Shown here: positions 1 through 8,570 of the stretch, piece by piece | How positions within the stretch are numbered: position 1 is the stretch's first letter | How the letters are laid out: the number at the start of each line of letters is the position of its first letter | Assembly: GCA_903924465.1 (NCBI GenBank) | Contig: CAIYBN010000138.1 | Coordinates: 1 to 54,784 of the forward strand | DNA length: 54,784 bases | Direction: 5' to 3' | DNA from: an uncultured Myxococcales bacterium | GTDB taxonomy: Bacteria > Myxococcota_A > UBA9042 | Made by a program: the position numbers and the translations under genes | The notes under the pieces: model-generated | What the model saw: the letters and a program-made list of their open reading frames with translations, nothing else | What the model was told of the DNA's origin: nothing | The model's database searches: none

Positions 1-72
1 ACATGATGCGCTCCGTCGTCGTCCCAGCTTTGCTCTCTTCGTGGAGACGCGCGCCCTGCGGCTACAGGGTGC

Positions 73-1863
73 GTGGCTGGGGCGACGACTGTCGCATGCG
101 TATTGGATTTACTCATGTTTTGCGATCCGCATCGCGTGGGCAACGTCCGCATCGGCATCGCCTGGCGCGGTCGCATGATCCACGAAGAAATCCTCGACCG
201 CCGCATCGACGTCCGCATCGGCCAGCGCGCCGGTTCGACGATTCAGCTGTCCGCCAAGCAATGCCCGGACATGCCGGAGAGCGTGGATTTCCTGACGCTG
301 CGCGACAGCCGGTACTTTCTGACACTGCCGGCCGATCCCCAGGCGCGGTTCCATTTGCGCGGCGCCAACGAACGACGCGAGGTACAGACCGTCGATGGCC
401 GGCGCGCGCTTTTGGTGGACGATCTGCCCGGGGGCTCACTGCAACTGGGCGAACTCACTTTGCTGTTCCAGTTTGTCCACGCCGACACAGCACCGCTGGT
501 GACGCGCGAGCAGATCGTGCTGCGCCTCGGCCTGGTGCACGACGAACGGCTGATCAGCGATGCGGTGTTCGGCGATGCCACGCGCGTGACCGTGGGCTGC
601 CAGAAGAATTTGGATATCGTGCTGCCGGAGGACGACTACCAAGGCCCGCCGGTGACGTTCAGCCGCAGTCGTGCCGGCGATTTTGCGCTGAAGGCGCACG
701 ATGGTCAGGACTTGCGCCTGGCGCTCGCGGCGGAGCCGATGAATGCCGCGCAGTTGCTGGCCAAGCATCAGGCGAAACTGCAAAACGGCGTGGTGAGCTG
801 TCCGCTGCCGCTCGGCGCGCGTGGCCGCGTGACGCTCGGCGCCCATACGCTGCTGTTCCAGGTGGTCAAGCAGTCCGTGACGGTGCCGTCGCCGCGCGCG
901 CGGCCGTGGCAGGAGCGCGTGATGTCGCCGTTCCTGCGCGAACCGGTGTGGACGACTTCCCTGCTCGCGGCATTCCTGCTGGTGGGCGCGCTGGTGGGCC
1001 AGGCGTTGCTGTACCAACATCAGAAGGGACACTTTTTTGACCATGTGGCTCCTCAGGAAGCGTCAGACAACCACTTGATAGAAATCGACATTGCCCAGAA
1101 GGAAGATCCGCCGCTGCCGGACAAGCGGGTTCCGGATGAACCGCAGCCGGCCGAGCAGCCAGCGCCACTGCAAGCACCGCAACCGGCCGAGACGCACAAG
1201 GCGCATGCGGATGCCCACCCGGAACGCACGCAACCGCGCGCGCCAGGGGATGTGGCGGAACGCAACGCCCGTGCGCTGGATCACACGGTGGCGAGCGCGT
1301 TGCGGGATCGCAGCGGCGCGTCGATCATTCTGTTTCAGGAGGATCCGACGGCCAACGCGCGCGCGACGACGGGATTTGGCGGCACTCCGGAAAGCGACGT
1401 CGGTGGGCCGGGACACGCAGGCCTGATGATTGAGGACTCGCATACCGCAGGCCGCAGCGTGGAGCGGATTGTCGCGAAACACACGGATTTGGGGCCGCGC
1501 GATCCGTGCGTCATCCGCACCAAGCCGGTCGATAGGCCCGATGTGCCCATCACGTTCAGGCCGCTCGAAGGTCCGGACGACGGCGCGGGCATGAAGGACC
1601 AGATCGCGAAGAAGATCGCTGGGCGCACGAACGCGGTGAAAGGCTGCTACGAAGCGGCGTTGCGCGACAATCCGGACGTGAGCGGCAAGATTCGTGTGAA
1701 CTTTACGGTCGGCACGGCCGGAACGGTGACGGACGTGCAGGTGATCGGCGCGCAGGGCAGCCTGGCGGACTGCATCGAAGGCAAGTTCCGGGCGATCCGC
1801 GGGCTGCCGATCCTGCCGGACGCGAAAGCGTTCAACCAGACGTTCTTGCTGCAGAAGGACTGA
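73..1863 (+). CDS. AgmX/PglI-type C-terminal domain membrane protein with duplicated N-terminal domain
   Basis: This is probably an inner-membrane protein with a periplasmic TonB-like tail. The first ~270 residues hold two copies of one FHA-like beta domain. VRIGIAWRGRMIHEEI matches IVLRLGLVHDERLISD, and SLQLGELTLLFQFV matches RVTLGAHTLLFQVV. A single membrane helix follows at about residues 290-315, then a Pro/Ala/Glu-rich linker. The C-terminal domain (about 510-590) carries the GCYEAALRDNPDVSGKI signature of the AgmX/PglI C-terminal family, which is typical of myxobacterial gliding and envelope proteins. The start is uncertain. GTG at 73 is the longest in-frame choice and ATG at 115 is the alternative; neither has a strong Shine-Dalgarno sequence. 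The 72 bases upstream hold no gene, only a CCCTG/CAGGG hairpin. The family call is firm; the exact role is inferred. Confidence 0.8.
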   Translation: MAGATTVACVLDLLMFCDPHRVGNVRIGIAWRGRMIHEEILDRRIDVRIGQRAGSTIQLSAKQCPDMPESVDFLTLRDSRYFLTLPADPQARFHLRGANERREVQTVDGRRALLVDDLPGGSLQLGELTLLFQFVHADTAPLVTREQIVLRLGLVHDERLISDAVFGDATRVTVGCQKNLDIVLPEDDYQGPPVTFSRSRAGDFALKAHDGQDLRLALAAEPMNAAQLLAKHQAKLQNGVVSCPLPLGARGRVTLGAHTLLFQVVKQSVTVPSPRARPWQERVMSPFLREPVWTTSLLAAFLLVGALVGQALLYQHQKGHFFDHVAPQEASDNHLIEIDIAQKEDPPLPDKRVPDEPQPAEQPAPLQAPQPAETHKAHADAHPERTQPRAPGDVAERNARALDHTVASALRDRSGASIILFQEDPTANARATTGFGGTPESDVGGPGHAGLMIEDSHTAGRSVERIVAKHTDLGPRDPCVIRTKPVDRPDVPITFRPLEGPDDGAGMKDQIAKKIAGRTNAVKGCYEAALRDNPDVSGKIRVNFTVGTAGTVTDVQVIGAQGSLADCIEGKFRAIRGLPILPDAKAFNQTFLLQKD

Positions 1864-1895
1864 CCGCGTGCCAAGCCGCGGTGGTGCGAGCAAGA

Positions 1896-1911
1896 GCGAC
1901 TGGAAGGTTGC
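1896..1911. repeat. GGAA-loop hairpin, copy 1
   Basis: GCGACT-GGAA-GGTTGC forms a 6-bp stem with two G-T wobbles closed by a GGAA loop. It shares its flank (CAAGA before the stem) with the second copy 44 bases downstream. Compared with copy 2, both substitutions keep the stem paired, as expected for a selected structure. Confidence 0.5.
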
Positions 1912-1939
1912 ACGCCAAGCGCTGCAAGCGCGGCCAAGA

Positions 1940-1955
1940 GCGACCGGAAGGTCGC
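1940..1955. repeat. GGAA-loop hairpin, copy 2
   Basis: GCGACC-GGAA-GGTCGC is a perfect 6-bp stem with a GGAA tetraloop, again preceded by CAAGA. The same design recurs at 42449-42464, and with GCAA or TTCAC loops inside the 143-bp repeats at 33 kb and 53 kb. Confidence 0.55.
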
Positions 1956-2078
1956 AACGTGCGCCCCGAGCCGTCCGGATCGCGACGCCGGTCTTCCCTG
2001 CGAGCGCACTGCGAGACATGCGCGTTCCGAAATCGAAACATGCGTCTCCTGCACGCGACACCGACGCTGCTCATGCGG

Positions 2079-4688
2079 TCAAAACTCGCCCTTGACGCCC
2101 AGCGACGGAATGATCGGCAGCCCCGAAAACCACGACGAACTCGTGTAGTTGTAGTTGTAGGTCACATCCTCAGGACTGCGATAGTTATAGACATTTTGCA
2201 CGTCCAGGTAGACGTCCAGCATCCAACTGTCGAACGTAAACCGTTTGTCGACGCGCAGGTCCAGCTGATGGAACGCCGGCAAGCGCGCGCAGTTGACACA
2301 GTTCGACGCGATGGCATTCCAGGTGTCGCTCTGTTCGTTCCAGATAGCGGTGCCGATGGGCGTGTAGGGATTGCCGCTGACCAAGCGAAAGCGCCCGCCG
2401 ATTTCCCAGCCAGCGCCGATTTTGTAGTTGGCGACCGTGGTCAGAATGTGCGTTTGGTCCCAGTCGAACAGGCGATCGGGCTGGCCTGGACCATCGGAAC
2501 GCGTCGCATGCTGCAGCGTGTACGCGAGCCAGCCGAACCAGCGACCGGACATTTTGTGGCGCAACATCAGTTCCATACCGATGACCTGCCCCGTTCCGCC
2601 GTTGATGTACGGCACCTCCGGGAATAGCCCCGGCGCCAGCACCGCCAGATTCCACAGCCGCTTGTGAAAGAACTGCACGTCCACGGTATCCGCGCCCGTC
2701 GGCGCCCATTCCGTGCCCACGGCAATTTCCCAACTGCGGCTGCTCGTCAAGTAAGGATTGCCAAAAGTATTCACGATCTGGAAGACCTGCGGCCGCTGCG
2801 AGCTCAGCCCCGTCGCGGCTTTCAGCAGCCATCGGTCGTTCAGCTTGCGCCGCACATTGAACCGCGGCAGCAGCGTGAGGTCGGGCGCATTGCCGACGTA
2901 GCCGTCGAGACGCACACCCGGCACCACTTCCCATTTCTCGTCCGGCTTCCAGACCATGTCGAACCACGCCGCGGGCGAGAACATCGGCAGGTGGTCCTTG
3001 ACGAAGATGCTCGTCGCGTTCGCCGCCGCGTTGTCCGTCCCCTGGCCTTCCTCGGTCGCACGCCCCAGCGGCGCGTAGGCATCGAACCAAAGCTGCTGGT
3101 GCTCGATGTCCGCGCCGGTCCGCACCTGCACAGGACCTTTGCCAAACGTGAAGTCCTGCCGCAGGGACAGCTGCATCGCTTGGAGGTTGAAGCGGACCAG
3201 CTTGGCAATCGCCGTGTCCGATTCCGCCCAGATGCCGCCGAGCGTCGTTTTCGACGTCCAGGTCCCGCCGTCGTGGCGCAGAATGCCGATGCCGCCAGCG
3301 AAACGTGTGACGCTGGCGATCTTGCCGGCCGTGTTGGGATCAACGCCGTCGATCGGATCCTTGCTGATGAGCGCAAGCGCGTCATCCGAGCCCAAGCCGA
3401 GCACGGTCATGGACGTGTGCTTGTTGAAGCGATGATCCAATTTCACTTGATAATCATAGTACCGAGGCGCAAGCGTGAACGGAATATTGACGCTTGGAAA
3501 GAAAGTGTCGAGGACAAATGGCAAAAGCACGTCGATGTGCGAACGTCGTCCGGCAATGGCCAGGGTCGTGTCCGGTCCCAGCGGCGCTTCCAGAAAGAAG
3601 CCGACGTGAAACGCATTCACCTCCAAGTAGCCATGCCACCTCGGCAATTCCGCCGGCGTGCGCAACCGAGCGTTCAGGACACCGCCCAGTTGCCGACCCC
3701 ACGAGACCGGATAGCCGCCGGGCAAAAAGTCGACCGCCTCCAGGATGTCCGTGTTGACGACGGAATACAGGCCGCCAAAGTGGTAGATGATCGGCACCCG
3801 CACACCTTCGATCGCCAGCAGCGTTTCCGACGGCGCAGAACCACGCACGACAATTTCGCCCGACAACGGCGCAGGCCGCGACACACCTGGGAGGTTCTGG
3901 ACCACCTTGAGTGCGTCGCCATAAACGCCTGGAACTTTTTGGATTTCATCGGCTGACAGCGAGCGCCGCGTCATCTCGCCCGGCACCGGCGGCGCTTCGG
4001 CCGACGCGCGATAGACATCCGACACGCGTTGCACCCGCAGCAGCACGTCCAGGGTCTCGCTCTCCTTGATTTCCACCTTGCGCAACTGAGCTTCGTGCTC
4101 GCCGGCTGGCAGCTGCAGCGTCCACAGGCCAGGCGCCAACGCCGCGGAGCGAAAGCGACCCTCGCCATCGCTGACAAATTCGGCGTCGTGCGCACCTTTG
4201 GGCCCGCGCGCGAGCACGAGCGCGCCGGCGATCGCCCGGCCAGTGCCGCGTTCCACGATGCGCCCGGTCAGGCTGGCAAATCCGCTCGGCGCGGTCTCCA
4301 CCGCTCGCCGATCGTACCGGCCGAGCGAGGGAGCCACCGGGCGATGTTCGGTTTCGGGGTCAAATGCGAACCGAAAATGGATGCGTACCGGCACAGCTCG
4401 GTCGCCCTGCCTCGCAGGTTGAAACTGCAACAGGCGCGCTGCCGCCATCGCCGCCTGATCGAACGCCGCGCCAGCGCTCTCCACGACGGTTTGCCCCGCC
4501 ACTTGTCCCGCCGCGGTGATCTGCAGGTCCAGCACGACGGCGGTCAACACGTGCGGTACGCCATCGGGCCATTTCGCCGGCTCAAAATGCAGCACTTCCG
4601 GTGGCGTGACGTCCGCATCCACGGCAAAAACCGGTGACGCCAACGCGCAAAGCAGCACGGTGAGCAGCGTCCGTCCAGGCCGTGGCAT
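2079..4688 (-). CDS. TonB-dependent outer-membrane receptor with N-terminal TonB_C-like and carboxypeptidase-regulatory domains
   Basis: This 869-residue outer-membrane protein probably imports a nutrient or siderophore-like ligand. A signal peptide (cleavage near residue 22) is followed by a TonB C-terminal-like domain (about 28-108), which contains VVLDLQITAAGQV and an AARLLQFQPA segment. Next come a carboxypeptidase-regulatory-like beta sandwich (about 138-212, TGRIVERGTGRAIAGA), a plug (about 240-343, with NLPGV, EIVVRG and GGVLNARLR) and a beta barrel ending in Phe (GVKGEF). The start at 4688 was chosen because GGGAGGTGA lies 2 bases upstream of the ATG and a signal peptide follows at once; the longer open frame to 4853 runs into the divergent gene. 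TonB_C fused in front of the receptor is unusual. The ligand is unknown. Confidence 0.88.
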   Translation of the reverse strand: MPRPGRTLLTVLLCALASPVFAVDADVTPPEVLHFEPAKWPDGVPHVLTAVVLDLQITAAGQVAGQTVVESAGAAFDQAAMAAARLLQFQPARQGDRAVPVRIHFRFAFDPETEHRPVAPSLGRYDRRAVETAPSGFASLTGRIVERGTGRAIAGALVLARGPKGAHDAEFVSDGEGRFRSAALAPGLWTLQLPAGEHEAQLRKVEIKESETLDVLLRVQRVSDVYRASAEAPPVPGEMTRRSLSADEIQKVPGVYGDALKVVQNLPGVSRPAPLSGEIVVRGSAPSETLLAIEGVRVPIIYHFGGLYSVVNTDILEAVDFLPGGYPVSWGRQLGGVLNARLRTPAELPRWHGYLEVNAFHVGFFLEAPLGPDTTLAIAGRRSHIDVLLPFVLDTFFPSVNIPFTLAPRYYDYQVKLDHRFNKHTSMTVLGLGSDDALALISKDPIDGVDPNTAGKIASVTRFAGGIGILRHDGGTWTSKTTLGGIWAESDTAIAKLVRFNLQAMQLSLRQDFTFGKGPVQVRTGADIEHQQLWFDAYAPLGRATEEGQGTDNAAANATSIFVKDHLPMFSPAAWFDMVWKPDEKWEVVPGVRLDGYVGNAPDLTLLPRFNVRRKLNDRWLLKAATGLSSQRPQVFQIVNTFGNPYLTSSRSWEIAVGTEWAPTGADTVDVQFFHKRLWNLAVLAPGLFPEVPYINGGTGQVIGMELMLRHKMSGRWFGWLAYTLQHATRSDGPGQPDRLFDWDQTHILTTVANYKIGAGWEIGGRFRLVSGNPYTPIGTAIWNEQSDTWNAIASNCVNCARLPAFHQLDLRVDKRFTFDSWMLDVYLDVQNVYNYRSPEDVTYNYNYTSSSWFSGLPIIPSLGVKGEF

Positions 4689-4794
4689 CGTCACCTCCCG
4701 CGGCGCAGTGTGCCATAGCGTGCAGCGCCAGTCGCCATTGGACTCGCGGACAATAGCGCCTAAGCTTGACGCGGGTTGTGGCGGTGAATCGACG
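4689..4794. promoter_or_regulatory. Divergent promoter region
   Basis: These 106 bases separate the start codons of the receptor (minus) and the propeller lipoprotein (plus), so promoters for both must lie here or overlap the genes. On the plus strand, TTGGAC with 17-bp spacing to TAAGCT is a weak sigma-70-like candidate. No operator could be recognised. Confidence 0.3.
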
Positions 4795-5820
4795 ATGCAC
4801 AAGAGTCTTGCAATGGCGGTGGGGATCGTGCTGGTGGCGGTGTCGGCGTGCAAGGCGCCTCAGCCACAGGGGAAATCGCATCACTTTGCGGAAGACTCTG
4901 CCGCCGTAGTGCCCGCGCCGTTGCTGACGTTTGCCGAACCGTGCGCAGCGCCAGAGCTGGTCTCCGCGGGACGGGTGGTCGACACGGCGCTGGCGGAGCT
5001 GAGTGGTGTCGCGGCGAGCCGGCGCCTGCCCGACGTGCTGTGGGTGCACAATGACAGTGGCAACAAAGCGCGGGTGTACGCGATCGCGCCCAGCGGCAAG
5101 CGTTTGGCCTCGTGGAAGCTGAAGAAGGTGCCGAGCACGGACTGGGAAGACATCGCGCTGGGACCGTGCGGTGTCGGTGACGAGGCGAAGCAGCAGCCCT
5201 GTCTGTATCTGGCCGACACCGGCGACAATCACAACGATCGAAAAGAAGTGCACATTCTGCGCTGGCCCGAGCCACACGCCCTGCCCGCGGCGGGAGAGGA
5301 CGAGACGCTCAAGGTCAAGGGCGACGTTGAGGTCTTCACGTTTGCGCTGCCGAATGGGCCCGAAGACTGCGAGGCGATGGTCGTCCTGCCGGACACACGT
5401 GTGGTGCTGTTCAGCAAGCGCAACGACGCGACTTCAAATGTCTATCGCGTGACGCTGGGCGAAAAGCCACTGGTCGAGGCGATTGGCACGGTCGTGTTGA
5501 AGGACGAACTGGCGGATCACGGCGAAGCGCTGCGGGTCACCGGGGCGGACTTGCATCCCAACGGGACGACGCTGGCGCTGCGAACGTACGGTCGCGTGCT
5601 CGTGGCGGACCTTGGCAAGCTGCTCGGCGAGCCCGTGGCGCAGGCGCGCGCTGGCCTCACGCACGTCGCGTGGCGCAAGTGGCCGCAGCCCGACGAGCCC
5701 CATGGTGAGGCGATAGGCTGGGCGCAGGACGGTGGCCTCTGGTTGCTGTCAGATGTGTCGCTGCCGGTGATCTGGCACGCACAATGTCCTGGTCGGTCGG
5801 CGCAGGCGCCTCAGCCGTAG
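4795..5820 (+). CDS. Lipoprotein, beta-propeller-like (SMP-30/esterase-like type)
   Basis: This is a 341-residue exported lipoprotein. The signal peptide ends in the lipobox V-S-A-C, with Cys19 as the lipidation site. The body has propeller-like strands and repeated Asp-rich turns: LSGVAASRRLPDVLWVHNDS, TDWEDIALGP, LYLADTGDNHNDR and GPEDCEAMVV. This pattern is common in uncharacterised myxobacterial and planctomycete proteins related to SMP-30/phytase-like propellers. No catalytic residues could be assigned. The ATG at 4795 was chosen because the signal peptide begins there; the open frame upstream is antisense to the receptor. The gene is followed after 34 bases by the 3' end of the convergent cyclase gene. 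Confidence 0.7.
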   Translation: MHKSLAMAVGIVLVAVSACKAPQPQGKSHHFAEDSAAVVPAPLLTFAEPCAAPELVSAGRVVDTALAELSGVAASRRLPDVLWVHNDSGNKARVYAIAPSGKRLASWKLKKVPSTDWEDIALGPCGVGDEAKQQPCLYLADTGDNHNDRKEVHILRWPEPHALPAAGEDETLKVKGDVEVFTFALPNGPEDCEAMVVLPDTRVVLFSKRNDATSNVYRVTLGEKPLVEAIGTVVLKDELADHGEALRVTGADLHPNGTTLALRTYGRVLVADLGKLLGEPVAQARAGLTHVAWRKWPQPDEPHGEAIGWAQDGGLWLLSDVSLPVIWHAQCPGRSAQAPQP

Positions 5821-5854
5821 GCCAAGCACGGCCCGCATTTCGCAAGACGCACGC

Positions 5855-6922
5855 TCAGGCAACCGCGCCGAGGGGGCCATCGCGGTCCAGCCGGTAGATG
5901 CGCGCCTGATCGGACAGACCTTTCAAGGCGACATATTCCGGGTCGCCACAGCGCAAGTCGCCGATGAACCGTTCGCGGACGTTGTCGGAAATGATGATTT
6001 CCAGCGCCTTCGCGACGCCGCACAGGCGCGCGGCGATGTTCACGGTGCCGCCGATGACCGTGTATTCGCGCTGCGTGTCGCCGCCCAAGTCGCCGCGGAG
6101 GAACGTGCCATGGTGAATGCCGATGCCGATCGGCGGGGGATTCCAGAAGGAAATGCCTTCGAAGGTGCTCGCCCAGCGGACAATTTCCTGCGCGGCACGA
6201 CACGCGGCTGCGGCATTTTCACTGCCCTCGAAGACCGCCAACATGCCGTCGCCACTGAATTTGTCGACATAGCCGCCATGGCGCACGACCATCTCCGTCT
6301 GCTTGGCGAGCACCGCACTGATCGCGCGGAACACCATCGTCGGCTCTTCGTGCAAGCTCGTGGCGGTAAAACCGCGCAGATCGGAAAACAGGATGGTGGC
6401 TTCCACCGTCTCGATCTCGCCCGATGCCTTGCCTTCGCGCACCGGCTGCGACACATACTGGCGCACCAGCCGCAGCAAACGCTGAACCTCTTTTTCCGCC
6501 CGATGGCGATGCACCAGATTGGCGATCCGTGCGACCAACACCGGCGGCGTGAACGGTTTGGCCATGAAGTCGTCGCCGCCCACCGTCAGCGCCTGAATGT
6601 GGCGTTCTTCGTCGTCGCGCCCGGTCAGGAAGATGACCGGCGTAAACCGCGTGGAATCATGCATGCGCAGCGCCCGGCAAGCCGAAAGACCGTCCATGAT
6701 GGGCATGTCGACATCCATCAGGATCAGTTCCGGATCTTCGCGCAACGCCGTCGTCACGGCCTCCTCACCATTGCTCGCCTCCAGGATGGTCACGCCGCAT
6801 TTCTGCAAATATCGCCGCACAACGACGCGAATCGACTGGTTGTCGTCCACCACCAGGATCCGCGCACCCTGAAGTTCGGCATAACGCGCCAACAGATCTG
6901 GGTTCTGATCAAGACTCGACAC
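5855..6922 (-). CDS. Receiver-domain class III adenylate/guanylate cyclase
   Basis: This 355-residue cytoplasmic signalling protein combines a phospho-receiver with a nucleotide cyclase. The N-terminal receiver has the acidic pair in ILVVDDNQ, the phospho-acceptor Asp in LILMDVDMP and the conserved Lys in MAKPF. After a helical linker, the class III cyclase domain shows both metal-binding Asp motifs (ILFSDLRGFT and DKFSGDGMLAVF) and the transition-state Asn/Arg in TVNIAARL. All catalytic positions I can check are present, so it should be active. The GTG at 6922 follows GGAGGT closely; an in-frame GTG at 6943 is the alternative. No histidine kinase is adjacent. Phosphorylation by a remote kinase probably controls cyclic-nucleotide output. 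Confidence 0.88.
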   Translation of the reverse strand: MSSLDQNPDLLARYAELQGARILVVDDNQSIRVVVRRYLQKCGVTILEASNGEEAVTTALREDPELILMDVDMPIMDGLSACRALRMHDSTRFTPVIFLTGRDDEERHIQALTVGGDDFMAKPFTPPVLVARIANLVHRHRAEKEVQRLLRLVRQYVSQPVREGKASGEIETVEATILFSDLRGFTATSLHEEPTMVFRAISAVLAKQTEMVVRHGGYVDKFSGDGMLAVFEGSENAAAACRAAQEIVRWASTFEGISFWNPPPIGIGIHHGTFLRGDLGGDTQREYTVIGGTVNIAARLCGVAKALEIIISDNVRERFIGDLRCGDPEYVALKGLSDQARIYRLDRDGPLGAVA

Positions 6923-7040
6923 GATACCTCCGCGATAGCACACAATCCGATGACTAGCGTAGCGCCGTTTGCTCCGTTCGCCAATTGCAGTCTTGCAGCG
7001 GGCCCGGCACCAGTGCTAGGAGAGAGGGCCAGGAGGAACC

Positions 7041-8570
7041 GTGAAAGCGAAATGGCCCAGGATCGAGAGGAAAGGAACCGGTTGTGCCGCCATGGTTGTC
7101 GTGCTTGGTGCGGCGGCTACAGGCTGGATCCTCCAGCATTCCCGATCCTCCCAGCCGCCACCGACGGCGATCGCCGCGCAATTGTCGGCGCACGATGCGA
7201 TTGGTTTCATCGCCGTTGAATCGCCGGATACCTGGCTTGCGAACCTTGATCGTGGCGCCCAGGATCTGTCACCGGAGGAGAGGCTCGTCTTGGCCCCTTT
7301 CCTCTCCCCCGAGTCTCGCAAGGCAGCGTTGGGATTCGATCCCACCGACGCCGAGAGTTGGCGCGCGATTGGCGTGGCTCCTGAACGTGGCCTGGCGTTG
7401 ACCTTCGACGCGCAGCATCTTGCCGGCACCCTGCCCACCCCGTTTCTCTGGACTGCACCGGGCGCGCCGCGGACGCCGCAACTGGCGGGGTTGAAGTGGG
7501 CGGCGAATGAGCACTGGGCGAGCGCCGCGCTGCCGATTGCGGGTCAGCCTACGCCGACAACCTGGACGGAGGCGGCGAGCCCCCGGCTGGATCGCGATCC
7601 CGTGCTGCAGGCGGCATTTACCGACATGCCAACCGAGAAGTGCACCGCGCTTTATCTCCACGCCGACGGACTGCTGGCCGCGCTGCGCCTGCACTTGAAG
7701 GGGGAGAAGCTCGCGGCCCTGCAGTACCTGACGCAGCGGGTGCGCGGGCTGTCGTTGGTGCTGAGCCCGTCTGGGACCGGCGGTCGCGTCGTGCTCTCGA
7801 GTGACGGCGTGGAGTCGTTGCGGCAAATCTTTGGCAGCGACGCGCCCAACCAGCCGTTCAGCCGGTTCCTGCCGCCCAACGGCGTGGTCGCTTTGCGCGT
7901 GTCGCTGAATCTGCCGGAGCTGTTCGATGGCCTGATGACCTGGCTGCCACCCGAGTGGATGGAAGCGCGGCTGGGGCTGGCGAGTGGGCGCATTGGTCTG
8001 CTGGCCGTGGTGGGGCTGAATTGGACACAGTTGGAGCGCGCGCTGTCCGGTCACGTGGTCCTCGCCGTGGAGTTGAGCGCGCCGTCGACACCGGAAACGC
8101 CGGTTTCCTGGCTGGCCTTGTTGGGCGTGCGCGATCCGGCGGTCACCGATGCAGCGCTGACGCATTTGGCGCAGCAAAACACCCAGCGCGGCAAGCCGAT
8201 GGGGGCAGTGCAGGTCGCTGGGCATCCGGGTTGGCAGTCGCAGCAGCCGCCGCTGGTCCTGGTGCGGGTCGAGGAGACGCTCATCGTGGCACCGAGCCTG
8301 GCCGTCGCCGAACGCGCGTTGGGGCGCACCAAACCGCTGCAGAAGACCCCGGAGTTGGACGGCGACGTTGTGGCCGGTCTGGCGTTTGTGCCAGCGCTAC
8401 CGGACGCCATCGGCCTGCAAGGGTGGCAAAAAATGCTCGCCGGCGAAAGACCTTTCGTTCTGGGGCTGTACCGCGACCCGCACGGCCTGCGCCTGCAAGC
8501 GCCACCGGTTCCGCTGTCCGCGCTGCTTCACGGCGCGGCGTGGTATCTCCGCGCGCCGTCGGCGAAGTAG
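7041..8570 (+). CDS. Exported or membrane-anchored protein of unknown function
   Basis: This 509-residue protein has an N-terminal hydrophobic segment (about residues 16-33), which is either an uncleaved anchor or a signal peptide. The rest is periplasmic-type sequence with repeated Leu/Ala-rich strand-helix units and no cysteine clusters. Its layout loosely recalls DUF3352-like proteins, with internal repeats such as GVVALRVSLNLPELFDG and GHVVLAVELSAP, but I cannot assign a family. The GTG start at 7041 has AGGAGG 4 bases upstream. The gene is divergent from the cyclase gene across 118 bases. Its stop codon abuts the stop codon of the next, convergent gene with no spacer. Confidence 0.65.
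   Translation: MKAKWPRIERKGTGCAAMVVVLGAAATGWILQHSRSSQPPPTAIAAQLSAHDAIGFIAVESPDTWLANLDRGAQDLSPEERLVLAPFLSPESRKAALGFDPTDAESWRAIGVAPERGLALTFDAQHLAGTLPTPFLWTAPGAPRTPQLAGLKWAANEHWASAALPIAGQPTPTTWTEAASPRLDRDPVLQAAFTDMPTEKCTALYLHADGLLAALRLHLKGEKLAALQYLTQRVRGLSLVLSPSGTGGRVVLSSDGVESLRQIFGSDAPNQPFSRFLPPNGVVALRVSLNLPELFDGLMTWLPPEWMEARLGLASGRIGLLAVVGLNWTQLERALSGHVVLAVELSAPSTPETPVSWLALLGVRDPAVTDAALTHLAQQNTQRGKPMGAVQVAGHPGWQSQQPPLVLVRVEETLIVAPSLAVAERALGRTKPLQKTPELDGDVVAGLAFVPALPDAIGLQGWQKMLAGERPFVLGLYRDPHGLRLQAPPVPLSALLHGAAWYLRAPSAK

Larger units (their letters stand above)
1864..2078. other. Convergent intergenic region with two related hairpins
   Basis: This 215-base gap lies between the 3' ends of the AgmX-domain gene and the TonB-dependent receptor gene. 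It holds no plausible gene. It contains two copies of a CAAGAGCGAC-GGAAGGT-GCA motif (see the two repeat entries), which suits a bidirectional termination zone, although neither hairpin is followed by a T tract. Confidence 0.5.
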
